From positions 44,099,302-44,163,301 of the forward strand of contig CM046838.1 in NCBI GenBank assembly GCA_025618425.1: 64,000 nt of DNA. Direction: 5' to 3'. The notes under the pieces are model-generated. The model searched no databases, was not told where the DNA came from, and saw only the letters and a list, made by a program, of their open reading frames with translations. Shown here one piece after another: positions 1 to 11,285 of the stretch (position 1 is its first letter; every line of letters begins with the position of its first letter). Origin of the DNA: Heliocidaris tuberculata. Its lineage: Eukaryota; Echinodermata; Echinoidea; Camarodonta; Echinometridae. The position numbers were made by a program, and so were the translations under genes.

Positions 1-174
1 CTATTTAAAGGTGTCTGCAAACACGTGGGTCTTCAGTAAACCTTTAAAGACAGCGACATCGGATAGCGCATTTCTTATGAAAAATGGAAGGCTATGAAGA
101 AAAAAAAAATGATAATAATGATAACATTGAATAATAATAAATGAATAGTGCTCTGTATTCCTCATATTTTATAG
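1..174 (+). other. Probable intron upstream of the lectin 3' exon
   Basis: AT-rich sequence with short A and TAA runs. It ends in a pyrimidine-rich stretch and TATAG, a plausible splice acceptor at 173-174. An in-frame TAG at 172-174 means the lectin reading frame cannot extend further left without splicing. The rest of that gene lies outside the window. Confidence 0.5.
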
Positions 175-438
175 CCATCATGCTCCATATATCAACTATG
201 GATTGGACTTTATCAACCCAATCCGGATATCGAGGGGCCGTTTGTTTGGTCAGATGGGACGCCGGTTAACTACACCCCTTGGAATACGTATGAACCGAAT
301 GATTACGGCGGCACTGAGGATTGTATTAACATTAAATATGAAGGTAGATCCTCGTATAGGGAACCGTGGAACGACATTCCATGTTCTATTCAAATTCCCT
401 ATCTTTGCAAAATTGCTCTTAAAGCGACAGTAAACTGA
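175..438 (+). CDS. C-type lectin domain protein, 3' terminal exon (partial)
   Basis: C-terminal two thirds of a C-type lectin (carbohydrate-recognition) domain, a secreted or cell-surface sugar-binding fold. The frame from 175 reads a WIGL core, then FVWSDGTPVNY, an EPN motif (292-300), EDC, WND (367-375) and a final YLCK before TGA at 436-438. EPN plus WND are the Ca2+ and sugar ligands of mannose-type CRDs, so binding of mannose-like sugars is likely from family knowledge. The N-terminal half, including the first cysteines and any signal peptide, is left of the window. The last few codons and the stop fall inside a dispersed repeat that recurs at 27.8 kb, so the C-terminal tail (about ATVN) may be repeat-derived. 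The frame is open and all diagnostic residues are intact. Exon start is inferred from the acceptor at 174. Confidence 0.85.
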   Translation, partial: PSCSIYQLWIGLYQPNPDIEGPFVWSDGTPVNYTPWNTYEPNDYGGTEDCINIKYEGRSSYREPWNDIPCSIQIPYLCKIALKATVN

Positions 439-745
439 AGCTCCTAATGGCGCCATCTTTTAACAGGATATCACAAGTATCTGTGCCTCTCATTTTCCCA
501 TCATGCTCCACTCTAGGTTATAGAAGCTAAGAATATACCTGTAGGCAATTTTCCACATTTGCAAAGTCAAAAATAACAGTTTGAAGTATAAAATGTGCCT
601 TTTATGCAAAGAAGCTGTTTGTCAAAATTCAAAATAAATTGCAATTAATTTTCAAATTATAATCTTAATTTAGCAGACACTGTAAGATGGCGCCGTTCGA
701 GTTTTACCAGTTTTAATGCCACTTTAATATGTAACCCTTACTGTG
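428..745. repeat. Dispersed repeat Y, copy 1 (lectin stop and 3' UTR)
   Basis: About 310 bp closely similar to 27834-28143 in the same orientation. Shared blocks include ACAGTAAACT, CTTTTAACAGGA, GTGCCTCTCATTTTCCCATC, CAGGCAATTTTCCA and CACTGTAAGATGGCGC. It begins inside the last codons of the lectin exon and covers its 3' UTR. Confidence 0.75.
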
Positions 746-1113
746 AATTGCTGCAATTTTTCACATACTCTAGATACGATTCCCATTGTACCATATCTTA
801 CGTGGCATTCAATGATATGATTAGTGTATTTTTAGTGCAGTGTACTGCATATATACCACGCGTGCAGGAGGCTGTGGGCAGTGACTTACATTCGGGGGGA
901 CGGATGAAGAAAAACGGATAAAAGAGAAACGGGGGCAACGTGAAAAAGAGATGACACAACACCCACCCACCCCTCCTCTCACTCGATGGCCCTGTTCTTT
1001 AGTGAGACAGGTGGTGCCCCCTACCACCCGCCCCCAATGACATGCTCCAGTGCTCCCTCAGTAAATTGATCCACGCTACACCATTGACTGTGAGAGTGGC
1101 TGCTACTTCCTTA
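746..1113. other. Unassigned spacer
   Basis: No gene or recognisable repeat. It contains a purine-rich stretch around 893-950 followed by a C-rich stretch. The small open frames here have no domain content. Confidence 0.4.
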
Positions 1114-1304
1114 AAGCCTGGCTCACACTCGGTATCAAATCCACTACGTCAGTGCCTGCAACACAATAAAAAATACTTTCGAAAAATCAACTTAAGGCAA
1201 TTTCAATAGCCCCGTCTATAACCTTTAGAAATGTGCGAACATTACAATGGCGTCCCAGGTAACAAGCCAACGTTGGAACAACGTTGGACCAACGTTGCGA
1301 ATTT

Positions 1305-1725
1305 TTTTCCCAATGTTGCTTCAACGTTGGCCAGCAACGTTGCAGCATCGATAGAAGTGCACGCGCATACATTGTCAGTCCAACGAAGTTTACAACGCTG
1401 ATCCAACGCTGTCTGCCAACGTTGGTCCCACGTTGGGTGAAACATCCATTACAACGTTGCTTCAACGTTGGCAGGCAACGTTGCAGCATCAATAGAAGTG
1501 CACGCGCATACATTGTCAGTCCAACGAAGTTTACAACGCTGTCTGCCAACGTTGGTCCCACGTTGGGTGGAACATCCATTACAACGTTGCTTCAACGTTG
1601 GCAGGCAACGTTGCAGCATCGATAGAAGTGCATGCGCATACATTGTCAGTCCAACAAAGTTTACAACGCTGATCCAACGCTATCCGGCAACAATGCTCCA
1701 ACGTTGGCTAGCAACGTTGGACCAG
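1305..1725. repeat. Tandem repeat, ~120-140 bp unit with CAACGTTG
   Basis: About three copies of a unit running CTTCAACGTTGGC, GCAACGTTGCAGCAT, GATAGAAGTGCACGCGCATA, CATTGTCAGTCCAACGAAGT, CCAACGTTGGTCCCACGTTG. Open frames on both strands here simply follow the repeat. Confidence 0.75.
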
Positions 1726-2547
1726 CGTTGTGTGTCCACGTCCATATAACGTTGCTCCAACGTTGGATTCACATCACCTACAACATACATTCAACATGCA
1801 TCCAATGTTGGTCCAACATTGGTACAACGTTGGTCCAACGTTCGTCCAACGCAGTCTAGCAAACCCGTCTTAATAAGAAAATAATTATAATATCAAGTGA
1901 AGTATATATCACACTAATTTTATATATTATCTAGTAGCCTATATCCTATCCTATTCTACACCTATAATGCTATTCTACATTAACCCTACTCCTATCCTAC
2001 TCCTATCCTACTCCTTGTACTGAAAGCTTGTATCCACTTCTTTATATAGGGACTATATTATGGTGCGTGCTAAAAATGGTTAAAGATTACAATTTTCTAA
2101 TTAAGATCTAAAAATACCTCCTCATAATTACATGTTTGAATGAATATGTAGGCCTAAAACAGTGCAATCATTGTATAAATATTTAAATTTAATGTAATTT
2201 AGCTATAGATTTCCGCAGATTTGGGTCACTTATGATTGTTCATGAATATTCATGAAACCAAAGTCTTTTATGGCCCAACGTTGATCCAACGTTGTGTTTA
2301 CGTTTGATTTACATCACCTGCAACAAATATCCAGCATGTATCCAATGTTGGCCCAACGTTGGAATAACATTGGATTTATATCACCTACAACAAACATCCA
2401 GCATGTATCCAATGTTGGCCCAACGTTGGAATAACGTTGGACCAACGTAGGATTCACATCACCTACAACATAGATTTCCAACGTTGTGTCATTGTCCACT
2501 GTCCAACAACTCTCCAACAAACTAGTTTAAACGTTGTGTCATCGTCC

Positions 2548-2619
2548 GCTGAGAAGGATAGCACCAAGAAGGTCACCAAGAAGAAGCCGGCAACACACCC
2601 ACCTGCTGCCGAAATGATA
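2548..2619 (+). pseudogene. Histone H1-like fragment inside the CAACGTTG element
   Basis: The frame reads AEKDSTKKVTKKKPATHPPA then AEMI. Lysine-rich tail followed by HPPxxEMI is the junction of the N-terminal tail and globular domain of linker histone H1. The match stops after about 24 residues and runs into unrelated sequence. It is a fragment, not a gene; capture by the element is inference, and chance resemblance of a Lys-rich stretch remains possible. Confidence 0.4.
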
Positions 2620-2720
2620 TCTTCAGCGGACCCAGGTTCGAGACTGAGTCACGTCTTTCGGATGGTGACGTTAAAGGTCGGTCCCCAGACGTAAATAATC
2701 ATATCTGATTGATACACGTC
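2620..2720 (+). repeat. Possible tRNA-derived SINE fragment
   Basis: GGTTCGAGACT (2635-2645) fits the RNA polymerase III B box. It is followed by a CGGATGGTGACGTTAAAGGT block of the kind found 3' of the B box in invertebrate SINEs. The A-box half is missing. Confidence 0.35.
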
Positions 2721-2729
2721 TGTAAAAAC

Positions 2730-3620
2730 CCAATTACACACACTGTCCAACAACTCTCCACCTAACTAGTGTCCAACGTCGTCGACTGTCCAACAACTCT
2801 CCACCTAACTAGTTTAAACGTTGTGTCATCGTCGACTGTCCAACGACTCTCCACCTAACTAGTGTCCAACGTTGTGTCATTGTCGACTGTCCAACAACTC
2901 TCCACCTAACTACTTTCCAACGTTGTGCCATTGTTGACTGTCCAACAACTATCCAACAAACTAGTTTCCAACGTTGTGTCATTATTAGTCGTCCAACAAA
3001 TATCCAAAAAATAGTTTTCTAACGTTGTGTTATCGTCGACTATCCAACAAATCTCCACTTAACTAGTTTCCAACGTTGTGTCATTGTCGACTGTCCAACA
3101 ACTCTCCACCTAACTACTTTCCAACGTCGTGCCATTGTTGAGTGTCCAACAACACTCCACCTAACTAGTTTCCAACGTTGTGTCATTGTCAGTTGTCCAA
3201 CAAATCTCCAACAAACTAGTTTCCAACGTTGTTGATGTTGTTTAATTGTCGACTGTCCAACAACTCTCCACCTAACTAGTTTCCAACGTTGTGTCACTGT
3301 CAGTTGTCCAACAAATATCCAACAAACTAGTTTCCAACGTTGTGTCATTGTCAACTGTCCAACAACTCTCCACCTAACTAGTTTCCAACGTTGTGTCATT
3401 GTCAGTTGTCCAACAAATCTCCAACAAACTAGTTCCCAACGTTGTCAATGTTGTGTCATTGTCGACTGTCCAACAACTCTCCACCTAACTAGTTTCCAAC
3501 GTTGTGTCATTGTCAGTTGTCCAACAAATCTCCAACAAACTAGTTTCCAACGTTGTGTCATTGTCAGTTGTGCAACAATATTCCAACAAACGAGTTTCCA
3601 ACGTTGTCAACGTTGTGCCA
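2730..3620. repeat. 51-bp minisatellite
   Basis: Around 16 units built from TGTCCAACAACTCTCCACCT, AACTAGTTTCCAACGTTGTG and TCATTGTCGAC. The reverse-strand frame shows a 17-residue period (MTQRWKLVRWRVVGQLT), which confirms the 51-bp unit. It is non-coding repeat. Confidence 0.8.
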
Positions 3621-4278
3621 TTGTTGACTGTCCAACAACTTTACAAATAACTAGTTTCCAACGTCGTTTTAACGTTGCTCCAACAAGTTTTTCCAACGTC
3701 CAACGACTTTTGAGTTTTCAACGTTGCTCCAACGTTGGTTTGTTACCTGGGGTATTACGTAATCGGAACAATATTTCTATGGCCAGTACAATAGGCATTT
3801 GATATTTTTCCGAAAGTAGTTTTATTATGTTCTACGCTAATCGATCCGGTGACAGCAATTAACCCGTACAACAGTTACCAAAAGTATTGCCTGCACTGTT
3901 CATTTTGCAATCATTTTTTAAACGATATCAGTCTTTCATGACGCGCAAAAGACCGTACAAGTCATCGACGCGATCCTATAACGTCAGAAAATGACTCCTC
4001 GTGTGAGCCGAAATTTTTTTTTTTTTTTTTTTTTTAGATTAACACCGTTAAAAGGGAAAATTGTATCTAAAGGCCTAACAAATGCTTTTTATAACGTTTT
4101 GCTTGCAGCTTCAAAAAAGATATACGTCAAAGTAGTGGGCCGTATATAAAAGCTAGCATTTACTTGGGCTACAAGTAAAAGATTATCAAGTAATTGATAA
4201 TATAGCTAGGGTTCCTGCTATGTCAGACATTCGGGTTCACAGGTGGTGTTGTTTGACAGTTTACAGTAGGTTATACAC

Positions 4279-4555
4279 CACTAGCGTACCCAGGGGGGGG
4301 GGGGCAGGGGGCAGAGTGCCCCCCTGACAACTTTTGACAGAAAAAATTTTTACCCCCTTTTTTTTTGTTTGCTTGTTAGAGAATCATGGATGATGGAGCA
4401 AAACGTCTGATAACCCCCCCCCCCCCCCCTTCCCCCCGCCCACTGAGCTACTTTTTGAGGGCTGGAGAAGAAAAAAAATGTCTCCCTTCAAGCAGAATTT
4501 GACAGTTGACAAAGTTTGCTCCCCCGTGTAAAAAAAAATCCTGCGTACGCCACTG
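4279..4555. mobile_element. hAT-type MITE (CACTGGCGTA ends)
   Basis: Ends CACTAGCGTAC and, inverted, CAGTGGCGTACGC. Flanked by an exact 8-bp duplication TTATACAC (4271-4278 and 4556-4563), the hAT hallmark. The interior is G- and C-homopolymer rich with no coding capacity. Confidence 0.8.
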
Positions 4556-4608
4556 TTATACACCCTAACATTGGCTCAAACTTCCTTGAAGGACTAGACA
4601 GCGAACTA

Positions 4609-4935
4609 TTCACGAAGAGACCGATCATCTCAAGACAGCTGTCAACTCCGCTTCGCATTTTACACTCATGTTCTTCGTGTATGTGGACTGGCCATAGTTC
4701 TACAAAGATACACACGACATTCGCACATACGTTGTGAGAACTACGCACAAACTGCGCAAGAATTGATTACGGCTCCATTTTCTCGATTCATTCGGAGAAA
4801 AACTTCTCCGAATGTTGGATTTTGCCATTTTTTCGGCATTCGCATCCTTCGCGAATCGTTCGCTTGCCCCGTGAAAACCCTAAAATGCGAACCTGAGTTG
4901 ACAGCTGTCTTGAGTTGATCGGTCTCTTCGTGAAA
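4609..4935. repeat. Foldback repeat
   Basis: 4609-4662 is inverted at 4881-4935: TTCACGAAGAGACCGATCA and CAAGACAGCTGTCAACT pair with their complements. A second perfect hairpin, CATTCGGAGAA/TTCTCCGAATG, lies at 4789-4814 in the loop. Probably the core of a MITE whose outer ends I could not fix. The rest of 4936-5379 shows only A/T runs. Confidence 0.6.
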
Positions 4936-5379
4936 TTGTCGGAATCTGTTTGGGGTTTCACGAAGATTTTGCGAACATCACGCACGTCGTGAGTACAACG
5001 TGCGCATATATGACGAAGCTTTTCAGAAATTTTTTTTTAGAACAAATCACGATCAAATCACGACCCGGGATGCTGGAAACGTTCGCAAAAAAAAAAAAAA
5101 AAAAAAAAAATCAAACTTTTTTTAAATTTCCGCCGAACTGAAAACCACTCCTCAGAAAACTTAGTGGAAGACCACTACTTAATGGTGAATGGGCTACCCT
5201 GACAAAAGATCAGAAACAAGACGTTCAACGGTGATGTTTGAAAATAAAATATAAATAAATATAAATAAGACTTGAGCAAAGACTAGTCGATCGATCACAA
5301 TAGCTCACCTAACTGATTTCATTTTGGGTGGGACAATAACTAATATATCTAACTTAAGATCAAAACAAATATATTTACA

Positions 5380-6271
5380 AATCATCAAGAAAGAAGGTTT
5401 TAAACCAATGGTTTTTCAAAGAATGGGAAGAAATTATGGTTTTTCTTACAAGGAAATAGAAAAACATATTTTTAAGGTTAGGACAGTGTACACTAAATAG
5501 TCGGCTAAGAGATTTCCAATTTAAATTTATACATGGCATTATATCTTTTCTGGTTTGGTTATGTTTCAAGTGACTTATGTTCTTTTTGTGAAAAAGAAGA
5601 AGAAACATATAAACATTTATTTTATTCTTGCGAATAATGCACAATTATTAATCTGGGAATCGTGTACAAGATTTTTAAATTATATCGATTTACGGAATTA
5701 TAGCTGGAAAGAAATTATGTTTGGGAGGGAGGAAAGAAATAAAGGAAAACAAAAATTGTTAAATCATATTCTAATTCTTGTAAAATATTTGATTTTTAAA
5801 AACAGAGAGCATAAGAAACCCCCTTCATTTAATGAAATAAAAAATAATGTTGTAGGAGATAGGTTAGAGGAGAGGAAATTGGCATCAATCTGAGGAACAC
5901 TTACTATCCATTTTTCCAAATGGGAAAACCTAAATGATAACCAACGAGGAAGAGCCCGGAGCCCATCGTCCACCGGGGGGGGGGGGGAATTTAGATAGGG
6001 GATAGAACCACTGAGTGGTTCGAACTCAACTGCATAGATTCCCTTTTTTTAAAGTCGTTTATACATGTACAATGTTGTTTTTTTTTTCTTCTTTCTTTCT
6101 TTTTTGTAGAAGTGATAGTAGTTTTGAAGTATAACATATACTTCATTTTATTACTTACTTACGGTTGATTTATGTTCATGTTTATATAAATATATGTATG
6201 TTAATTGTTATGTATTGTTTTGATATCATATGGAATCAATAAAAGATTACTGGAAAAAAAAAAAAAAAAAA
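5380..6271 (+). mobile_element. LINE (non-LTR retrotransposon) 3' end with poly-A tail
   Basis: Decayed C-terminal region of a non-LTR reverse transcriptase. Phrases SRLRDFQFKFIHGII, then CSFCEKEEETYKHLFYSC (the cysteine-histidine zinc-ribbon-like motif of this region) and NYIDLRNYSWKEIMFG lie in different frames, so it is broken by stops and frameshifts. The 3' UTR ends with AATAAAAG (6238) and a poly-A run at 6254-6271, the signature of target-primed insertion. 5'-truncated. Clade (CR1/L2-like) is a guess. Confidence 0.6.
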
Positions 6272-6295
6272 CAACTAACGATATATCGATTCAGG

Positions 6296-7800
6296 AATTC
6301 GCGTCTTCACTGTCAATTTTCGATTCGATAAATGTATTTTGCGTCTTAGTTCAAATTTATTTGTTGTTTCATTTAGTCTATAGATTCTCTGTAATTTATA
6401 GGCCAAACCAATTTTCTATTCGAAAATATAATTTTGCTTTGTGTACTTGATTCTTTTATTGCTTTATTTGGGTTGTAGATTCTCCATATAGGTTACGCGC
6501 AAACTCAATTTTCAGTTCGATAAAAACATTTTGCATTGTATACTTCATTCATTTGTTGTTTCATTTGGGTTGTAGATTCTTTGTTATTTACGTGTCAAAT
6601 CGATTTTCTCTTCGATATAAACATTTTGCGTTGTATACTTGATCCATTTGTTGTTTTATTTGGGTGGTAGATTATAAGTTACGCGCCAAATCAATTTTCA
6701 GTTCGATAAAATCCTTTGCGTTGTATACTTCATTCATTTGATGTTTTATTTGGGTTGTATATTACCGTAAGTTACGCGCCAAATCAATTTTCAATTCGAA
6801 CTCAATATTTTGCGTTGTATACTTCATTATTTTGTTGCTTCATTATTTTGGGTTGTAGATTCTTTGTAATTTATGTGCTAAGCCAATTTTCTATTCGATA
6901 TGAACATTTTGCGTTGTGTAGTCTCTTATTTGGGTTGTAGATCATCCATAAGTTACGCGCCAACTCAATTTTCAGTTCGATAAAAACATTTTGCCTTGTA
7001 TACTTCATTCATTAATTATTTTGTTGCTTCTTTATTTTGGCTTGTAGATTCTTTGTAATTTATGTGCTAAATCAATTTTCTATTCGATATGAACATTTTG
7101 CGTTGTATAATTCATTCATTTGTTCTCTTATTTGGGTTGTTGATTCTCTGTAAGCTACGTGCCAAATCAATTTTCAATTCGATCACAATATTTTGCGTTG
7201 TATACTTGATTCATTTGTTGTTACATTTGGGTTGTAAATTATCCATAAGTTACCCGCCAAATCAATTTTCAATTCGATAAAAATATCTGCGTTGTATACT
7301 TCATCTATTTGATGTTTTATTTTGGATATAAATTGTCTATAAGTTACGCGCCATATCAATTATCGATTCGATAAAAATATCTGCGTTGTATATACTTCAT
7401 CTATTTGATGTTTTATTTTGGATGTAAATTGTCCATAAGTTACGCGCCAAATCATTTATCGATTCGATACTGACAAAATTTGTTGCGTTATTAATTCCTG
7501 CATTAATTGTTTTATCTGGGTTATAGATTCTACGTATCTTACGCCCAAATCAATTTTGGACTCAATAAATGTATTTTGCATCGTATTTCTGATTTATTTG
7601 TTGTTTCCTTTGGTTTGTAGATTCTCTGTAATTCATGTGCCAAACCAATTGTCTATCGATAAAATCATTTTGCGTTGTGTATTTAATTTAATTGTTGATT
7701 TTTTTTTATTTATTTTTTTTTTTTTTGGGGGGGGGGAGAATCCCCATAGGTTACGCCCCAAATCTATTTTCGATTCTTTAAAAACATTCTCCGTTGTATT
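6296..7800. repeat. ~97-bp satellite array
   Basis: About 16 diverged units. Each has a TTCGATAAAAACATTTTGCG block, TGTATACTTCATTCATTTG, a TTTGGGTTGTAGATTC block and AAGTTACGCGCCAAATCAAT. Unit starts recur near 6322, 6415, 6512, 6612, 6700, 6794, 6892, 6975, 7082 and so on to 7772. Starts directly after the LINE poly-A tail. Open frames here are repeat shadows. Confidence 0.8.
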
Positions 7801-8994
7801 ACGGTCAACCTGCGGCAAAATTGCCCCTACAACGCTTCCCGATAGAGGTGAAAATTTTTCGGGCAACCCTGACCTCAAATTTGGGCAGCGAAATGGTCTA
7901 CTTGTAATTTTTGTAATTATTCAGTGTATTTTTATAACAAAATTACTTTCTCACTGTGTAAAAAAAAAAAAATCCAAACAAACTGAAGTTTGCAGTGGAT
8001 TGTACAATTTGAGGATATAATTCTTATCTTCAAAGATTTATAACCAGTTTCACCTAACCTATCCTCTTTTTCGTGGACGATTACTTTCTTAAAAATTTAT
8101 TAGGTGATGGGAGAAAATATCCCTCGTCGAGTTTTCAAGCTTTCAACTGCTCTACTCCTTTATTGCATTTTTCTTTTTTCTTCATTCTTCTATTACATTC
8201 GTGGAACTGTAAAGAAAAAAACAGGGGGTTGCTTAAAATACATGGATCGACATAAGCTCAACCCCCCCCCCCCGAAGCCAAGGGCTTGATACGCCACTGA
8301 ATAGATGTGTTGATTAGAAATGGTTCCCACAACCATTTTTTATTGGAATAATGATTCGAATCGCATAACATATCGTGATAATGTGGTATGTATACTGAAT
8401 TTTTGCAGAAAATTCAAAGATCTTAACAAAGACAACTGTTTTCATTCTGATGACGTCCTAACTTTTAGCAGAAAATTTTACTGGCAAATGTAATAGACCA
8501 GTTCGTAGTTAGCACATGTCGCAAATGACCCCAAATATCCACAGATATTTTAAACATGGAGAGGTCCCTTTTTGTGCACTCTAGAATAATCACTCTCGAA
8601 GTGTACTGGCCGGACTCACCGTGAATATGCATGAGATCCAACGAGATTGGTGAATTCACATGGCTTCAGACACGCATTATGATTATGAGCAAACTGAGCA
8701 TCATTCTCCTTGCAATGCGGATGAGTAGGTATCTGCATTGTAGTGGGTAGTCACTTTCAAGTCTCCAGGTTTGAGCAGGCGATGAGATGAGCTGTCCTGA
8801 TGAGATTATACTCAATACTGTAAGACTATTTACTGAAATGGTAAAATTTTGGGACTGAAAATCCCCCAGGCGTGTTTTGATGAAGAACTTAAAATTCTCA
8901 GTTTCTGAGAGAAAATTAATGATTAAGACACTATAGATACGCCTGCATGAGGTTGGTGTAGGAAGGGGGCTCTTCGAGGAAAAGATACTTAATG
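7801..8994. other. No gene; isolated MITE end near 8295
   Basis: The C-run and GATACGCCACTG at about 8270-8300 look like one end of a CACTGGCGTA-type hAT MITE, but I could not find its partner. Otherwise featureless AT-rich DNA. Confidence 0.4.
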
Positions 8995-9297
8995 CAGGGG
9001 CGGATCCAGGATTTTGTAAAAGGGGGGCACATAAATCTCCGAAAATTTTCTGACAACCGAAAAAAAAAGGGTAATCAAATTTTGGGGTCCATTTTTCCTC
9101 CAAAACTCTGACAAGCAAAAACAAAAGGGTCATCACACGTTTTGGGCTCTCTTTGTCGTTCAAAATTCTCTGACAAGCCCCCCCCCCCCCCCCCCCCCCA
9201 AAAAAAGGTTATCACCTCAAAAATGGGCGAGGGTACAATTCAAAAAAGAGGGGGCACGGGCCGGAAGTGCCCCCCCCCCCCCCCAAATCCGCCACTT
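8995..9297. mobile_element. hAT-like MITE with GGGGCGGATC ends
   Basis: CAGGGGCGGATCCAGGA on the left and AAATCCGCCACTT on the right are imperfect inverted ends around G/C homopolymers and repeats of CTCTGACAAGC. The flanks ACTTAATG and TCAAAATG match at only 5 of 8 positions, so the target duplication is doubtful. Confidence 0.45.
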
Positions 9298-9446
9298 CAA
9301 AATGTTCATGAGGAGCATAAGGAGGGGATTTTGTAGGTATGCCTGTTGCGGTCGCTGGCTTCTTAATCAATTCTGCACAACCTAACAAGTTACATATAAA
9401 TGGTCAGCCCCCCCCCCCCCCAAGGCCCCACCCCCCCGCTTCTTAA

Positions 9447-11243
9447 AGGGCAATCCAACTTTGCTAATAAGATGATTTGTGTGAAAGCAGAAAAATAAGA
9501 AAAACAGGATGGTGAAAGTTTGAAAGAAATCGGACAAAGAATAAGAAAGTTATGGATGTTTGAAAAATGAGATCACTACATCTATGCGAATCTCAAATTG
9601 ACAATTTGGTGAGTCAATTCTGACATTTTTGTGGACAACTCTCCCATTTGTCGTACACAAAAATATCATTAATTTGCGGTTTTCTTCGAGGCGCTTTTAC
9701 CCTCGGGGTAGTACTCAAAATATATTGGAGATAGCCACTGGCGTAGCCAGGATTTTTCAAGAGGGGGGCCAAGGCGAGGGAGCGAAGCGACCGAGCGGGG
9801 GAGGGTGTGGGAGGGGGTATCCCCCTCCCACGGTAGGAAAATTTTTTAAAACCAGGTCATGAAAATGGCATTTTCTGCACCCTAAAATTCTATTCTGGTG
9901 TAACCTACTTGAGAAGTGACAGATGAAATAGGATTTTTTTTTTCTCTACTCCGCTGGAATGAATTGTAGTGGAAGGATTACCACTCCTTGGGGCTCCAGA
10001 ATTCCAAGCAATACGCAAAATTACATGTAGTTGGTGTGTATAAATAGCTGTACCAGTGTACATACGAAACGTTGAAACCCGTGTTTTCGGATAGGAAAAT
10101 ATACAGACTAACAACCAAAAACCCACACACAGACACACTGACTATTGACTAACATATGACTAAGAGGACGCCCTTTCTCATGGAGTGGAATTTATATCTC
10201 ATCTCAAGCGGTAGTCTCATTTGAAAACACATGCAACATCTTTATTAGGTGTATGTAAAAGACTTTAGCAATTTATTTAGCTGCCTTGTTTAGCTCTTTA
10301 TCTCATTTTCTCGGTTAGAGGTTGTTCATTAGTTGCCTAATTCGTATATACTACACGAATCCAGCTACGTACTCCTTCATTTAAGTACTGAGGAATTATA
10401 TAGTTTGATTAATTTTTGTAACCAAAATGAACATCAATGTGAGTATTTAGCACGGAAAAATATTAGAATTACATCGTGTAAAGAGTATAGAGATCACAAT
10501 TTGTAATAAAAACATATGGAAATAATGTAATTACACATAGAGAACGGGCTAAACAAAGTCTTCATACAACCAAGTCAAGCGCACATGATTTGCCACATGT
10601 GAAGGCCGTTTTTGTCATTCAATTTAGTGATAATAGATTTGACTCAAAACTGTAAACATCAAAGCAGAAAGCATCTCGTCCGATGACTTACTAGTATATA
10701 AAATACGACTTGAACAAAGAATGAAATTGTATCTTTTTTGAATATTCCTCTATAAAATCGAACTCTACCTTGAAAAACAGTGTTTTGCTTCTCCTCGGAT
10801 GAAGACCATAAAAATGATATAACGGTGACATTGTTTTCGTATAAAAGCAATGTTGGCTACCACAATGATAACTCTTAAACAAACTCAAGATTTACAAAAC
10901 GAAGAAAATGGTTATTGCCTCCATCGGACATATACCCATTCACAAAGAGAGGTTTATATTCGGCAAGAATAACTGATACGCCTCTTCATCATTCTGAGTA
11001 CAATTTCTTTCAACTCTCGACAAACTAAAAGAAATATAAATGTTCTGTTACCAATCTACTTAGTCAATGTTGTTAACAAAGTTTCGGGGTTATGATTTGG
11101 AAAGGAACAGTTTTTGCTGGAAATGAAAGCAGTGTTTATTTTGTTTACTTTTTTGGTAATATTTCCATTTTATTTTTCCTTATTTCGATTGTAAGGTAGG
11201 GGTAGGGTAAGTCCTAGTAAGACCAGCATGTGAAAAGGAAATT

Positions 11244-11285
<42 letters not shown>

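Larger units (their letters stand above)
1254..3751. mobile_element. CAACGTTG-rich terminal-inverted-repeat element
   Basis: A 2.5 kb element whose ends are near-perfect inverted repeats: CCCAGGTAACAAGCCAACGT on the left, and CCCAGGTAACAAACCAACGT on the complementary strand at 3751. The interior is packed with the palindrome CAACGTTG and variants, in two tandem arrays with a non-repetitive centre (about 1860-2270) and a captured-looking segment (2548-2720). There is no transposase frame, so it is non-autonomous. No convincing target duplication beyond a possible GT dinucleotide. I cannot assign a superfamily. Confidence 0.75.
1114..4012. repeat. MITE family AAGCC, copy 1, split by a later insertion
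   Basis: The left end AAGCCTGGCTCACACTCGG (1114) and right end CTCGTGTGAGCCG (~3998-4010) are inverted. The interior at 3855-3910 (AACCCGTAC..ACTGTTCATTTTGCA) is the reverse complement of the interior of the intact copy at 28858-29082. The CAACGTTG element (1254-3751) sits inside, so this copy is older. Confidence 0.65.

Noticed and set aside
3040..3399. 119-residue minus-strand repeat protein (MTQRWKLVRW period)
   Set aside because: Period equals the 51-bp minisatellite; no domain and mirrored open frames on the other strand.
2730..3620. Regular spaced repeats reminiscent of a CRISPR array
   Set aside because: Spacers are themselves repeats, units vary, and the context is an animal gene region; it is a minisatellite in a transposon.
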